Notes under the pieces: generated by a model
Database searches by the model: none
The model's input: only the letters and a program-made list of their open reading frames with translations
Told to the model about the DNA's origin: nothing
Position numbers and translations under genes: made by a program
Shown here: positions 1 through 9,792 of the stretch, in pieces
Position numbering within the stretch: the first letter of the stretch is position 1
Layout of the letters: every line of letters begins with the position of its first letter
Origin: Kangiella sediminilitoris
Lineage (GTDB): Bacteria; Pseudomonadota; Gammaproteobacteria; Enterobacterales; Kangiellaceae
Assembly (NCBI RefSeq): GCF_001708405.1
Contig: NZ_CP012418.1
Coordinates: forward strand, 2,074,501-2,138,500
DNA: 64,000 nt
Direction: 5' to 3'

Positions 1-490
1 TATCCGTTTCTAGCTGCGTCTCACCCGGACCACGCATACCAATACCACCTTTTTGCCTTTCAAGGTGAGTCCAGCCCCGTACGAGCCGAGTTGATAGGTG
101 TCTAAGCTGCGCCAGCTCAACCTGTAACTTACCTTCAAAGGTGAAAGCCCGCTGAGCAAAAATATCCAGAATTAAGCCAATCCGGTCAATCACACGACAT
201 TTAACTACCTGCTCAATATTTCGTTCCTGAGCAGGAGATAGGTTATGGTTAAAAATAACGACATTGGCATCCGTCGCTTGTTTAGCGCTAAGGATTTCAT
301 CAATTTTGCCTTTACCAATAAAGAACTTGGGATCGGGCGTATGCCGCTTAGCTGTGATGATATCCATCACCTTCAGGCCAGCGGAGCGCACGAGCTCTAC
401 AAACTCCTGTAAATCTTCCTGGTTAGCCTCTTGATCAAAATCAATGTGTACTAGAATGGCGGACTCGCCACCACTGTGTCGGTCAAACAA
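1..490 (-). CDS. hflX: GTPase HflX, N-terminal part (gene runs off the left edge)
   Basis: The first 163 codons are present. They cover the HflX N-terminal domain, with the family stretches [17 protein letters not shown] and [11 protein letters not shown]; the GTP-binding domain lies outside the window. HflX is a ribosome-splitting GTPase of stress responses. The start must be TTG at 488-490: an in-frame TGA lies directly upstream, the protein then begins FDRHSGGE like E. coli HflX (FDRYDAGE), and a GAGG ribosome-binding site lies just upstream. It follows hfq by 107 bp, as in the E. coli hfq-hflX order, so co-transcription is likely. Confidence 0.93.
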   Translation of the reverse strand, partial: MFDRHSGGESAILVHIDFDQEANQEDLQEFVELVRSAGLKVMDIITAKRHTPDPKFFIGKGKIDEILSAKQATDANVVIFNHNLSPAQERNIEQVVKCRVIDRIGLILDIFAQRAFTFEGKLQVELAQLRHLSTRLVRGWTHLERQKGGIGMRGPGETQLETD

Positions 491-597
491 TCAATAACCT
501 CAGAATAGGATACTGCTTAGAATAGAATAGTGTAATGCTACCCGCCGGAATTAGCCAGCGAGTAGCTAAAAACTCTTACTGGTGATGTCGTTGGATG

Positions 598-948
598 TTA
601 CAGACCACCCATTGGGCCGCCGCTGTAACCGCCTCCGCTGCCGCTAGACATAGGACCGCCCATTCCTGGACCACCCATGCCACCTTGACCGCCCTGGCTG
701 TCATTCTGTCCACCGTTCTCACCGTTATTCTGGTAATGGCCTCTGACATTCCGAATCGGCACAACGGTCGATATCGCATGCTTATAAACCATCTGGCTTA
801 CGGTATTTTTCAGCAGGATTACAAACTGATCAAACGATTCAATTTGCCCCTGAAGTTTTATGCCATTTACTAAATATATTGAAACGGGAACTTTCTCACG
901 ACGAAGTGCGTTCAAGAAAGGGTCTTGTAGTGATTGCCCTTTTGACAT
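598..948 (-). CDS. hfq: RNA chaperone Hfq
   Basis: 116 aa. The Sm core at about residues 1-70 is near-identical to E. coli Hfq: [20 protein letters not shown], then the Sm2 motif YKHAIST. Hfq forms a hexamer that pairs small RNAs with mRNAs. Residues about 72-116 form a Gly/Met/Ser-rich low-complexity tail ([11 protein letters not shown]), a disordered C-terminus typical of gammaproteobacterial Hfq although its composition differs from E. coli. An AGGAGAG ribosome-binding site precedes the ATG. It lies between miaA and hflX. Confidence 0.98.
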   Translation of the reverse strand: MSKGQSLQDPFLNALRREKVPVSIYLVNGIKLQGQIESFDQFVILLKNTVSQMVYKHAISTVVPIRNVRGHYQNNGENGGQNDSQGGQGGMGGPGMGGPMSSGSGGGYSGGPMGGL

Positions 949-1085
949 TGTTCTCTCCTGTTATTTATAAAATTTATCATTTCCGCATCAGTTTTTATTA
1001 TTAAAACATTGACGACGAAAGCTAATATTCTTTTACTACTTCTACAAATCTTAATCGGAACTCATTCCACTTTGAAGTGTACATG

Positions 1086-1114
1086 ATTTAATCAAGCAGA
1101 TCGAGATATATCAA
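1086..1114 (-). promoter_or_regulatory. candidate sigma-70 promoter for hfq-hflX
   Basis: On the minus strand TTGATA (1109-1114) and TTAAAT (1086-1091) are 17 bp apart, in the 181-bp spacer between miaA and hfq. The -35 is a 5/6 match and the -10 is weak. E. coli hfq also has local promoters, but those lie inside miaA. Confidence 0.35.
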
Positions 1115-1129
1115 TAAGATAGATCCTGC

Positions 1130-2065
1130 TCAATTCAGTTTTATTAAGTGTATCACGTCCTGATAAATCTCAGATGATGTCCTTTGAGAGTTAATCCAGT
1201 GCAGGTTAGGCCAGCTTCGTAGCCAGGTAAACTGACGCTTTGCTAATTGCCTGGTAGCGATGATACCTCTTTCAACAGCTTCCTCTAGACCCAGTTCACC
1301 CTCAAGGTACTGCCATAATTGCCGGTACCCCACCGATCTGATAGAAGGTAAATCTGCATGCAAGTCACCTCTCTGATATAGCGATTCGACCTCCTGCAAA
1401 AAGCCCTGCTCCATCATGAGTTCAAAGCGCTTATGAATGCGATGATGCAAAAACTGTCTATCCTCGGGGGCCAATGCTATTTGTGTCACCTCATAAGGAA
1501 ATTCTTCTGGCTCTTGCTCCCGATGTAGCTGGCTTAATGGTTTGCCAGTGATGTAATACACCTCGAGTGCTCGTAGCGTTCGCTGCGGGTCATTTTCATG
1601 GATTCTTTGTGCCGACTCGGGGTCAACCTGTTTTAACTCCTCATGCAGATGAGCCAGACCGCCCTGCTCCAGGCGATTCTGTAATTGATTTCTAACCTCT
1701 GGTTTAGAGTCTGGCAAGTTACTCATTCCCTCAAGCAATGCCTTGTAATAAAGCATGGTGCCACCAACAAGGAGAGGTGTATTTCCATGTGCTGTAATAT
1801 CTGCCATCTCAGTTAGCGCATCTTCACGAAACTGAGCCGCTGAATAGGATTCAGATGGATCGCATATATCAATCAAACGGTGTGGTGCCTGAGCCAACTC
1901 GTCAGCAGAAGGTTTAGCAGACCCAATATCCATCCCCTTGTAAATCATCGCAGAGTCGACGCTGATAATCTCGCACCGATGTTCTTTAACTAGTCGCATG
2001 GCTAAATCGGTCTTACCCGAAGCCGTTGGCCCCATCAGAAATATGGCTTTGGGTTTATTACTCAT
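1130..2065 (-). CDS. miaA: tRNA dimethylallyltransferase MiaA
   Basis: 311 aa, normal family length. It transfers a dimethylallyl group from DMAPP to A37 of tRNAs reading UNN codons. The P-loop GPTASGKT is at residues 12-19, followed by [18 protein letters not shown] (substrate-binding region) and [15 protein letters not shown] near the C-terminus, all typical of MiaA. The start overlaps the end of mutL by 8 bp, so translation is probably coupled. Confidence 0.98.
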   Translation of the reverse strand: MSNKPKAIFLMGPTASGKTDLAMRLVKEHRCEIISVDSAMIYKGMDIGSAKPSADELAQAPHRLIDICDPSESYSAAQFREDALTEMADITAHGNTPLLVGGTMLYYKALLEGMSNLPDSKPEVRNQLQNRLEQGGLAHLHEELKQVDPESAQRIHENDPQRTLRALEVYYITGKPLSQLHREQEPEEFPYEVTQIALAPEDRQFLHHRIHKRFELMMEQGFLQEVESLYQRGDLHADLPSIRSVGYRQLWQYLEGELGLEEAVERGIIATRQLAKRQFTWLRSWPNLHWINSQRTSSEIYQDVIHLIKLN

Positions 2066-3836
2066 CTAAGGTCTTACTCCATCCAACCTTCTTATTGCCT
2101 TCCTGCGACATCAGCCAGCGACTAATATCATCAACATCAAGCAAGAAACAATACTCAGAGTCCTGCCAAGCATGTGGCTCAATAAGCTCAATCCAATTTT
2201 CAGAACCCGCGGGCTGCCAATACTCTTCTATTTGGCTTAATAAATTGCGTTGCAGTTCAGTAAGCCCGCATTGGTTAGTATGAGCGTCTGAAATGATTTG
2301 CTGAAGCCAGTCACCTGTTGCTACCTGCTGAACTGCAGAAGGGACTCTTCGCAGCGCAGCAGAGTATGGTCCTGTCTGATTCACATCGAAGCCTAGATTA
2401 TCCAGCATTTCGATCATACTTTCTGACATCTGTTCTGAAGGCAAAGATAGACGTTCGGGTATAAGCAACGGCCGCTGTTTAACTTCGCCCTGCTTCCACT
2501 CACTGCTCAATAATTGCTTCATGTGTTCGAGCATGAAATTTTTGATATCCAATAACAACATATCTGAACCAGCCGACTGGATTAGGTACCGCTGCCCTAC
2601 CACCAGATAGTCACCTGCCTTAGCAGAGGGCTTTTTAGCAAATGATTGGTAATGCCGTTCGCCCTTTTGGGCTTGATTCAGGGCTTTTGTAGATAGATTT
2701 CTGGAGTCCTGCATAACCCCAGCGGCCAATCTTGGATGATAATACTCATCCTGCGAATAATTCTCTTTTGGTTGATAGCGCCCTTTCAGCTCCTCTACCT
2801 GGCGTAACTCGCTGGCATCATAAATTTCTTCCTGTGATTGCAGATGTTCACTGACAGTTTTTGTAATAAAGTCATGGACTCTACGGGCATCAGAAAAACG
2901 AACTTCATGTTTGGTTGGGTGAACATTAACATCAACCAGCTCAGGGTCGAGTTCCAGATACAGGACATACGCAGGGACACGCCCAGTTGGCAGCAAGTCT
3001 TCATATGCCTGCCGGATGGCGTGGTTTAGGGTTCGGTCACGAACGGCACGCCCGTTAACAAATACATACTGACTTAAGTTGGAGTTTTGATGGCGCTCAG
3101 GACTAGAGATCCACCCCCACAACCTCAGATCTTCGATATCACTATCCAGGAATATTGATCCAGACAGAAAGTTATTACTTACTATGGTTCCAACACGCTG
3201 TTGCTGTTGTTCTTTGGAGTGAGCAGCAGGGATCCGCTTAGTCACTTTTCCATTATGTTTTAAGGTAAATGCCACTTCAGGCGAGGCCAGGGCGACACGC
3301 TTAATGGTTTCCTCAATATGCACATATTCGGTGCGTTCAGCACGCAGGAATTTTTGTCGTGCAGGAGTATTAAAGAATAAATCCCTGACTTCGACAATGG
3401 TGCCGTTGGGCATGGATCTTGGCTGAATGTCAACAGCCGTATCCTGTCCCTGTGCAATTGCGGACCAACCACTATCACCCTCATCTGAGGCAGTTGATTT
3501 AGAGCTTAGGGTCAGCTTCGCTACCGAGCTAATACTGGCAAGTGCCTCGCCACGGAAACCCAGGGTGTAGATAGCTTTTAAATCCTTAGTTTCCTCAATT
3601 TTACTGGTAGCGTGCCTTTCCAGAGCCAATTCCAGTTGAGAGCGCTCGATACCGTTGCCGTCATCGGTGACCCGAATAAGCCTGGCACCACCACGATCCA
3701 CATCAATTTGGATACGCTTTGCTCCGGCATCAATTGAGTTCTCCAAGAGTTCTTTCACAACAGAAGACGGTCTTTCAACGACTTCCCCAGCAGCGATCTG
3801 GTTCGCTAATAAGGGAGAAAGCTTTTTAATTTGCAT
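2058..3836 (-). CDS. mutL: DNA mismatch repair protein MutL
   Basis: 592 aa. The GHKL ATPase domain is at the N-terminus: E32/N33 in [17 protein letters not shown] at about 58-63 and GFRGEAL at 93-99. The transducer domain contains [19 protein letters not shown]. The C-terminal dimerisation domain begins near residue 415 with VVGQRYLI. The endonuclease motif DQHA(x)2E(x)4E of most bacterial MutL proteins is not present; the matching region reads [12 protein letters not shown]. That resembles the nuclease-free MutL of Dam/MutH organisms. It lies between amiB and miaA in one minus-strand operon. Confidence 0.98.
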   Translation of the reverse strand: MQIKKLSPLLANQIAAGEVVERPSSVVKELLENSIDAGAKRIQIDVDRGGARLIRVTDDGNGIERSQLELALERHATSKIEETKDLKAIYTLGFRGEALASISSVAKLTLSSKSTASDEGDSGWSAIAQGQDTAVDIQPRSMPNGTIVEVRDLFFNTPARQKFLRAERTEYVHIEETIKRVALASPEVAFTLKHNGKVTKRIPAAHSKEQQQQRVGTIVSNNFLSGSIFLDSDIEDLRLWGWISSPERHQNSNLSQYVFVNGRAVRDRTLNHAIRQAYEDLLPTGRVPAYVLYLELDPELVDVNVHPTKHEVRFSDARRVHDFITKTVSEHLQSQEEIYDASELRQVEELKGRYQPKENYSQDEYYHPRLAAGVMQDSRNLSTKALNQAQKGERHYQSFAKKPSAKAGDYLVVGQRYLIQSAGSDMLLLDIKNFMLEHMKQLLSSEWKQGEVKQRPLLIPERLSLPSEQMSESMIEMLDNLGFDVNQTGPYSAALRRVPSAVQQVATGDWLQQIISDAHTNQCGLTELQRNLLSQIEEYWQPAGSENWIELIEPHAWQDSEYCFLLDVDDISRWLMSQEGNKKVGWSKTLDE

Positions 3837-3841
3837 GAAAT

Positions 3842-5158
3842 TTAGCTGCTTGGAATAACCAGTTTTTGGCCAATTCGTACCATATTGGAAGTCAATTTAT
3901 TGGCTTGTTTTAATTTACTGACGCTGGTGTTAAATCTACGAGCGACCTTTATCAGGCTGTCGCCACGTTTAACATGATAGACGTTCTTACGATATAAATT
4001 CGCAAACTTTGTTCCATCTGGTGCATGACTCTTAAAGTAATCAATCACGCCTTCCTTCACGGCAGATGCCAGCTTGCGGCGGTAATCAGATGTTTTTAAT
4101 AGACGCTCTTCCTGTGGGTTAGAAATGAACCCGGACTCAACCAGAATAGATGGAATATCCGGATTTTTCAAAACCACAAAACCTGCTTCTTCAACATGCT
4201 TTTTATGCATTTTGGGTGCTACTCGGGCCATTTCATTGTGCACTTTTTCACCCAAGGTTAAACTTGCTTGAATTGAGTGCTCCATCTGCAAATCCAAAAT
4301 GACCTGAGCAACAGGTTTTTCATACACAGAAAGATCTAAATTAGTGTCCACCCCGCCCAGTAGCTCTGACTCGGTTTCCTGCTTTCTTAACCAGCGAGCC
4401 AGTTCAGAACGAGCGCCCCGGGTGGATAGAATCCAAACTGAAGCACCTCGGGCACGGCTGTTTTTGAAACTATCTGCATGGATGGATACAAAAAGATCAG
4501 CTCGATGCTGTCGCGCAATAGCTGTCCTTTTTCTCAAAGATAAATAGAAATCAGTTTCTCGGGTTAATACGGCTTTCAAGCCATTGACCGAGTTAATTTG
4601 GCGTGCCAGCTCTTTAGCTAACTCTAAGGTAATATGCTTTTCTTTCTGACCGGTAGGTCCACGAGCTCCGGGATCCTCTCCACCGTGTCCGGCATCAATT
4701 GCAACTATAATATCCCGATTGCTACTCCCATCCACAACAGGTGGTTTTATCACTTTGCGCTTTTTATCAACCAGATCGATCACCAGGCGATCACTATATT
4801 CCTGATATGGCTTCAGAGAAAAACTATTAGGTTCAGCGCTTTTGGTTAAATCCAGGACAAGCCTCAACACGCCTTCTTTAGGCGGCTTACTTTGCCGAAC
4901 ACGCTTCACAAGATCACTTTTTATTTCGAGCTGGCTTAGATCAACCGTAACTCTGGAATCAGGGATATCGACAACAATTCGATCAGGATTTTTAAGGACA
5001 GACAGTTCATGCTCAACAGGCGAGGTCAGGTCGAAAACCACTCGCGTTGACTCTGGAGATTGCCAAAACCTCATGCTCTTAATTACCGCTGCCTGAGCGG
5101 CAAAACCAAGCAACAAGGTTGAAGCCAGTAATAATTTAGTCAGTTGTTTTGTTATCAT
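3842..5158 (-). CDS. amiB: N-acetylmuramoyl-L-alanine amidase with AMIN and LysM domains (AmiB-type)
   Basis: 438 aa exported cell-separation amidase that cleaves the lactyl-amide bond of peptidoglycan. A signal peptide ends near residue 23 (AAQA). An AMIN domain spans about 25-125 (STRVVFDL, RIVVDIPDSR). The Amidase_3 catalytic domain spans about 150-370, with zinc/catalytic signatures DAGHGGEDPGARG, VSIHADSF and VESGFISN. A C-terminal LysM repeat (YHVKRGDSLIKVARRFNTS) binds peptidoglycan. Its place between tsaE and mutL matches E. coli amiB; AmiC lacks the LysM domain. Confidence 0.95.
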   Translation of the reverse strand: MITKQLTKLLLASTLLLGFAAQAAVIKSMRFWQSPESTRVVFDLTSPVEHELSVLKNPDRIVVDIPDSRVTVDLSQLEIKSDLVKRVRQSKPPKEGVLRLVLDLTKSAEPNSFSLKPYQEYSDRLVIDLVDKKRKVIKPPVVDGSSNRDIIVAIDAGHGGEDPGARGPTGQKEKHITLELAKELARQINSVNGLKAVLTRETDFYLSLRKRTAIARQHRADLFVSIHADSFKNSRARGASVWILSTRGARSELARWLRKQETESELLGGVDTNLDLSVYEKPVAQVILDLQMEHSIQASLTLGEKVHNEMARVAPKMHKKHVEEAGFVVLKNPDIPSILVESGFISNPQEERLLKTSDYRRKLASAVKEGVIDYFKSHAPDGTKFANLYRKNVYHVKRGDSLIKVARRFNTSVSKLKQANKLTSNMVRIGQKLVIPSS

Positions 5159-5199
5159 TGTTACGCTACTGCTAGGCTCCCTAACGATTTTTGCATAAA

Positions 5200-5715
5200 T
5201 TAAAGCCTGTTGGCTAGTCTTTGACGGATTTTTTGAATATTAAAAAAACCATTACCTTCTTGCTTCAGAGTTAATTCAGCAACTCTCGACTCACCGTCAT
5301 AATTCATTTTTATAACCAGATCCGCTTCTGGGATCATCCCAGCACCTTTATCAGGCCACTCAAAAATCAGTATAGAGTCTTGGTCCTGATACTCCCGAAT
5401 GCCGATATATTCCAACTCTTCGGGATCAGCTAAACGATATAAGTCAAAATGAAATACTTTCATCCGATCCAAGTCATAAGGCTCAACCAAGGTATAGGTC
5501 GGGCTTTTAACAGCACCCTCATGGCCAAAACCCTGCAATATGCCCCGAACCAAGGTCGTTTTACCAGCTCCCAGCTCACCATATAAATATACGACCAGTG
5601 GCGCTGAAAAGTCCTTTGCTAACTCCCGCCCTAGAGCCACCGTGTCTTTTTCTCCAGCGAGAGCAAAGGTCAATCGCCCCCCCTCATTATTTTGCTCATC
5701 AAACAGTTTTATCAT
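5200..5715 (-). CDS. tsaE: tRNA threonylcarbamoyladenosine biosynthesis ATPase TsaE
   Basis: 171 aa. It is the ATPase of the TsaBDE complex that makes t6A37 in tRNAs reading ANN codons. The Walker A GELGAGKT is at residues 46-53, followed by the TsaE signature KSPTYTLVEPY and FHFDLYRL. At 171 aa it is slightly longer than E. coli TsaE, with about 20 extra residues at the C-terminus (NIQKIRQRLANRL). The ATG directly abuts the stop codon of nnr. Confidence 0.97.
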   Translation of the reverse strand: MIKLFDEQNNEGGRLTFALAGEKDTVALGRELAKDFSAPLVVYLYGELGAGKTTLVRGILQGFGHEGAVKSPTYTLVEPYDLDRMKVFHFDLYRLADPEELEYIGIREYQDQDSILIFEWPDKGAGMIPEADLVIKMNYDGESRVAELTLKQEGNGFFNIQKIRQRLANRL

Positions 5716-7320
5716 TTACTCTTGTTCCAACTGGTTAATTAAACGATTCAATGCACTAATAACCTCTGATGCCAGCATTCCACGATGACGTCCAGCTGCA
5801 GCGCTTTTTCCTGCTGCAAAGTGAAGCTCAGATGCCAACATCGCTGTCTCCAGGGGGTTAACACCCTGAGCCAATAGGCTACAAATCAAACCAGTTAACA
5901 CATCGCCCAGGCCTGCAGTCAAAAAGGCAGCATCGGCACCCGCAGTGACATATGACTCGGTTCCATTACTGACAATAGTTGCCGCGCCCTTAAGCACACA
6001 AGTTGCTCCGTACTTTCGAGCAAGGTTTTCCGCCACTTTGATTCTATTTTGCTCTACGTAAGCTGTATCGACGCTTAACTGTGGCTCAATGCGGCCAGAA
6101 GCTAACACATCCTGCTCCTTTGCATTTAATAATCTAACTGCTTCTCCTGCGTGGGGTGTGATAATACAGTTTTTAGGTAAGGTATAAGAACCCTTGGACA
6201 ACCAATAAAGCCCGTCTGCATCAATCACCACTGGAGTCTCAGAGTCTTTAAGCGCTATCATAGCCTGTTCGAATCGGCTTCGTGCTATTGCATCACGTCC
6301 GAGTCCAGGACCTATTGCTACAGCCTGAAAGCGCCCAAGCTGCTGCTCAAACCTAGACTCAATATTTTCCGATTCACTCAAGCCATACCACATCACCTCT
6401 GGGCAGTAAGCTAAAGCAGCTGACTGATTGTCGCTATCCAGCCAACAGGAAACAAGCCCGGCCCCAGTACTGATTGCACTGTTGGCGCTCAAGATAGCAG
6501 CACCACCGAGATTTTTGCCACCACCAATAACCAGTACATGTCCGGCATCAAACTTTGAACCAACCGCAGAGCGCTGTGGCAGCAAATGTTTTAGTTCAGT
6601 CAGTTTCGGCCTCCATGCCGCTGGTCTTTCGGCATACGATAGTGGCTCCTGCACGCCCAGATTTTCTAATATCAATCTTCCCTGATACTGCAGTGCAGAG
6701 TTCATTACCTGTCCAGCTTTCAATGCAACAAAACTAATCGTTATATCAGCCTGAAACACGGTAGGTTTACCATCATACTCTGCTACGCAACCTGAGTCCG
6801 CATAAACCCCCGTGGGGATATCCAGAGAAACCTTAATCGCACGAATAGCATTTATTGCCTCAATTGCTTTTCGATAGGGCTCATATAGCTCACCATTGAC
6901 ACCCGTACCCAATAAAGCATCGATGACAACCTCGTATTGATCATTACGTTGATTAAAGCTATCCCACTCCAATACTTCAAACCGCTGGTGCTCAGCTTTT
7001 GTATTTACCGCAGACTGTAGCGCCTGCCAGGCCTGTGCAGGGTCGCCGGAGAGCTTCTCATAGGGTTTCAATGCCAATAGAGTCACATCAAAGCCTGCTT
7101 CTAAAGCCAGCCGAGCTACCACCAGACCGTCACCAGCATTATTTCCCGCACCGGTAGCAATCAACCACTGACGTGCTTCTCCCACCTGTTTTTGAATCTG
7201 AGCAAAAGCACCTGAGCCTGCGCGCAGCATAAGCTCATAGAGATCAATCTGCTTTTGCTTAACAAAAGCAGTTTCTATAGCTTTTATACTGTCAACAAAA
7301 AATAGCGGCTGTGCAGTCAT
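5716..7320 (-). CDS. nnr: bifunctional NAD(P)HX epimerase / ADP-dependent NAD(P)HX dehydratase
   Basis: 534 aa two-domain repair enzyme for hydrated NAD(P)H. The N-terminal YjeF_N epimerase domain (about 1-225) has TGAGNNAGDGLVVARL and DALLGTGVNGEL. The C-terminal ribokinase-like dehydratase domain (about 245-530) has VIGGGKNLGGAA, GPGLGRD, ITPHAGEAVRLL and GLGDVLTGLICSLLAQG. The third glycine-rich motif reads GLGD rather than the more common GAGD. It starts 3 bp after the orn stop and runs into tsaE, as in E. coli yjeF-tsaE. Confidence 0.97.
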   Translation of the reverse strand: MTAQPLFFVDSIKAIETAFVKQKQIDLYELMLRAGSGAFAQIQKQVGEARQWLIATGAGNNAGDGLVVARLALEAGFDVTLLALKPYEKLSGDPAQAWQALQSAVNTKAEHQRFEVLEWDSFNQRNDQYEVVIDALLGTGVNGELYEPYRKAIEAINAIRAIKVSLDIPTGVYADSGCVAEYDGKPTVFQADITISFVALKAGQVMNSALQYQGRLILENLGVQEPLSYAERPAAWRPKLTELKHLLPQRSAVGSKFDAGHVLVIGGGKNLGGAAILSANSAISTGAGLVSCWLDSDNQSAALAYCPEVMWYGLSESENIESRFEQQLGRFQAVAIGPGLGRDAIARSRFEQAMIALKDSETPVVIDADGLYWLSKGSYTLPKNCIITPHAGEAVRLLNAKEQDVLASGRIEPQLSVDTAYVEQNRIKVAENLARKYGATCVLKGAATIVSNGTESYVTAGADAAFLTAGLGDVLTGLICSLLAQGVNPLETAMLASELHFAAGKSAAAGRHRGMLASEVISALNRLINQLEQE

Positions 7321-7323
7321 GTT

Positions 7324-7878
7324 TTACTCTTCATTTAAATCAATAAAATGTTCTCGGTAATAGGCACATTCAGCTATCGACTCACGAATATCGTCAAGGG
7401 CAAGGTGAGTGGCACTCTTGGTGAAACCAGGAAGTATTTTTGGCTTCCAGCGACGAGCTAATTCTTTTATGGTGCTGACGTCGATATGTCGATAATGAAA
7501 GTAGGCTTCCAGCTGTGGCATGTGCTTGACCATAAACCGTCGGTCCTGACAGATAGTATTACCACACATGGGAGATTTCCCTTCAGGAACCCACTGCTTT
7601 AAAAACTCGATGGTGAGTCTACTCGCTTCCTGCTCGTCAATGTCGCTGTCTTTCACACGCTGTGTAAGGCCTGACTTACCATGTTGCTCTACACACCACT
7701 CATTCATATTGTTTAGTGTGTCATCATCCTGATGAATAGCTAACACGGGGCCTTCTGCTAAAATATTGAGATCCTTATCGGTGACGATGGTGGCTATCTC
7801 AATGACCTTATCTATTTCTGGATCCAACCCCGTCATTTCAAGATCAACCCAAATTAAATTGTCCGCTTGTTGCGTCAC
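7324..7878 (-). CDS. orn: oligoribonuclease Orn
   Basis: 184 aa DEDDh 3'-5' exonuclease that degrades the last 2-5 nt RNA fragments and pGpG. Exo motifs are visible: [10 protein letters not shown] (motif I), [11 protein letters not shown] (motif II) and [11 protein letters not shown] (motif III). I start it at GTG 7876-7878, which has an ideal GAGGAG ribosome-binding site 6 nt upstream and leaves a normal-length N-terminus [10 protein letters not shown]. An in-frame ATG at 7917 would add 13 residues atypical of the family. It heads the run into nnr-tsaE-amiB. Confidence 0.97.
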   Translation of the reverse strand: MTQQADNLIWVDLEMTGLDPEIDKVIEIATIVTDKDLNILAEGPVLAIHQDDDTLNNMNEWCVEQHGKSGLTQRVKDSDIDEQEASRLTIEFLKQWVPEGKSPMCGNTICQDRRFMVKHMPQLEAYFHYRHIDVSTIKELARRWKPKILPGFTKSATHLALDDIRESIAECAYYREHFIDLNEE

Positions 7879-7929
7879 AAAGCACTCCTCTTTGTTGAGT
7901 TTTGCTAAAAAAAACAATTCGTTTCGGTT

Positions 7930-7935
7930 ATTATA
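7930..7935 (-). promoter_or_regulatory. candidate -10 element for orn
   Basis: A perfect TATAAT on the minus strand lies about 50 nt upstream of the orn GTG, in the divergent spacer between orn and phhB. No good -35 is visible at 16-18 bp. Confidence 0.3.
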
Positions 7936-7985
7936 GACACAATTTTAAACACATGCAGATCAAAGCAAAAAATTTTGGAGTATTT

Positions 7986-8354
7986 ATGGAACAGTTAGCA
8001 TCACAGCAATGTGTACATAACGACGACTCAAAAAAGCCACTCGAGGATGAAACCCGCGACTCGTTGCTTAAAGAGCAGCTGCCTGAGTGGAACTACGATG
8101 CTGATAAGGGCGAAGTATCTCGTAAATTCAAATTCAAAAACTATTACCATACGATGGCATTTGTTAATGCCGTGGCCTGGATAGCAAATAAGCAGGCTCA
8201 CCACCCTGATCTGGAAGTCAGCTACGGACATTGTCTTGTTCGCTATACCACGCACGATGCGGGTAACAGTTTATGCCTGAATGACCTGATTTGTGCAGCA
8301 CACATTGATACACTGGAAGATAACGGTAATTTCGGACCAAACTTTCAAGACTGA
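7986..8354 (+). CDS. phhB: 4a-hydroxytetrahydrobiopterin dehydratase (PCD/DCoH family)
   Basis: 122 aa from the ATG at 7986, which has GGAG 5 nt upstream; a longer frame from 7902 would add 28 poorly conserved residues. The family core is clear: LPEWNYD, then AWIANKQAHHPDLEVSYGHC and YTTHDAGNSLCLND, carrying the His-His and His active-site residues. The enzyme recycles the pterin cofactor of aromatic amino acid hydroxylases; no hydroxylase gene is in this window. It is transcribed divergently from orn and is followed by rsgA after 25 bp. Confidence 0.93.
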   Translation: MEQLASQQCVHNDDSKKPLEDETRDSLLKEQLPEWNYDADKGEVSRKFKFKNYYHTMAFVNAVAWIANKQAHHPDLEVSYGHCLVRYTTHDAGNSLCLNDLICAAHIDTLEDNGNFGPNFQD

Positions 8355-8379
8355 TTAAGACTTAACAAAGGGCCAGACC

Positions 8380-9399
8380 TTGGGCAAAAAACATAAAAGA
8401 AAAGCTCCGACTAGAAAGAAACGTCAAAGTAACCTTTCTGGTGATAACCAGCAGACTTCTCAGGAGCTTAATTCTGAAGTGCCCGAAATGCAGGACCTGG
8501 GTCCTGCGGAAGAAGGTATTGTCATAAGCCGATTTGGTCAGCAAGTCGATATTGCTGACCAGAATTTCGAAACCATTCGCTGCTTTTTGCGGCGCTCGAA
8601 CGAAGTTCCGGTAGTCGGTGATAGAGCCAAATTCAAACGTCAGGATAAATTGAAAACAGGCGTTTTAGTCGAACTGGAAGAACGTAAGTCACTACTAAAA
8701 CGTCCCACGCCACACCATGGTATAAAACCGGTTGCTGCCAATATCGATCTGATTGCACTGTTGCTGGCACCCGAGCTTGGCTTTTCCGAAATGCTACTGG
8801 ACCGCTATCTAGTTGCAGCCGAATCAAGCGGTATTCCGGTCTGGCTTATATTTAATAAGTGGGATTTACTGGATGAACAGGAAAAGTCTGAAATTGAAAA
8901 TAGACTGCAGACATACAAAGAGATTGGTTACCCGATCTATTTCATCAGCGCCAAACATGGTGACCAAGTCGATCAGCTGGTCGAAGACCTGCGTGGCAAA
9001 CAGTTATTATTAGCAGGTCAATCCGGTGTCGGAAAGTCAACGCTCATCAAATACCTGTTCCCTGGCTTAGAAGTTTCCACGGCAGATATCTCAGAAACCT
9101 CAGGGCTTGGTACCCATACCACCACAGCTTCCCGTTTGTATAAACTTGACGAAGAAACCTTCCTGGTCGACTCACCGGGAGTGAGAGAGTTCGGTCTGTG
9201 GCACCTTGAAGACAGTGATATCCAGCAGGGCTTCGTTGAGATTTATAAACTCGCCGAAAACTGCAAGTTCCGCAACTGTAAACATATAAAAGAACCCGGC
9301 TGTGCCGTTCTTGCTGCCGCTGAAAAAGGGGAAATTGCTGAGTCACGCATGAAAAATTATCATCACCTGATCCAGCATTATGATCAGCAGTTTAGTTAA
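8380..9399 (+). CDS. rsgA: small ribosomal subunit biogenesis GTPase RsgA
   Basis: 339 aa. It is a circularly permuted GTPase acting in late 30S maturation. The motif order is permuted: an OB domain first, then G4 NKWD, then G1 GQSGVGKST, then G3 DSPGVREFGL. The C-terminal zinc knuckle is C-x4-C-x-H-x5-C (CKFRNCKHIKEPGC). The start is a TTG at 8380 with AAAGGG upstream, giving the lysine-rich N-terminus typical of RsgA. In E. coli rsgA lies with orn and psd; here phhB sits between orn and rsgA, and a small membrane gene sits before psd. Confidence 0.97.
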   Translation: MGKKHKRKAPTRKKRQSNLSGDNQQTSQELNSEVPEMQDLGPAEEGIVISRFGQQVDIADQNFETIRCFLRRSNEVPVVGDRAKFKRQDKLKTGVLVELEERKSLLKRPTPHHGIKPVAANIDLIALLLAPELGFSEMLLDRYLVAAESSGIPVWLIFNKWDLLDEQEKSEIENRLQTYKEIGYPIYFISAKHGDQVDQLVEDLRGKQLLLAGQSGVGKSTLIKYLFPGLEVSTADISETSGLGTHTTTASRLYKLDEETFLVDSPGVREFGLWHLEDSDIQQGFVEIYKLAENCKFRNCKHIKEPGCAVLAAAEKGEIAESRMKNYHHLIQHYDQQFS

Positions 9400-9477
9400 C
9401 AAAGGTGTTACAACCACGCTGCCTGACTTAACTCTCTAACTCTTTTTTATTTGCCAATAAGAATAATGAAATTAAGC

Positions 9478-9627
9478 TTATGGGGGGATAAACCCTAAAA
9501 AGAAATTAGCTACAACAGTAGGCACTAGGCTTTTAACTCTCTTCTTTGCCAAAAAGTACGCGACCAAAGTGGCAACCACTACCCATAAAAACACAAAATT
9601 AATAACAACAGTGGCGTTAAGATCCAT
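9478..9627 (-). CDS. predicted 49-aa small membrane protein
   Basis: This short minus-strand ORF lies alone in the 393-bp interval between rsgA and psd. ATG is at 9625-9627 and TAA at 9478-9480. GGAG lies 9 nt upstream of the ATG. The product starts MDLNATVVINFVFLW, has one clear membrane helix (about residues 5-27), then a basic KKRVK, then a second short hydrophobic stretch ending GFIPP. I do not recognise a family. Ribosome-binding site plus membrane-helix/positive-charge architecture argue for a real gene, but there is no homology evidence. The rest of the interval shows only a weak 25-codon ORF at 9696-9773. Confidence 0.5.
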   Translation of the reverse strand: MDLNATVVINFVFLWVVVATLVAYFLAKKRVKSLVPTVVANFFLGFIPP

Positions 9628-9792
9628 TCAATAAGTCTCCTTAGAATAACGGCAATTTATGCTATCATCTAATCATAAATTTTCTTCAGGAGTTTATGCA
9701 AGTAAAGAAAGTACAACCTGGAATATTGAGAATAGTTATACTCCAATATTTAGGTTACAATTCAAATAATTAAGTTTAAATCAAAGATCACC

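Noticed and set aside
595-873. A 92-codon plus-strand frame opposite hfq.
   Set aside because: It is the antisense shadow of the Gly-rich hfq 3' end and has no independent support.
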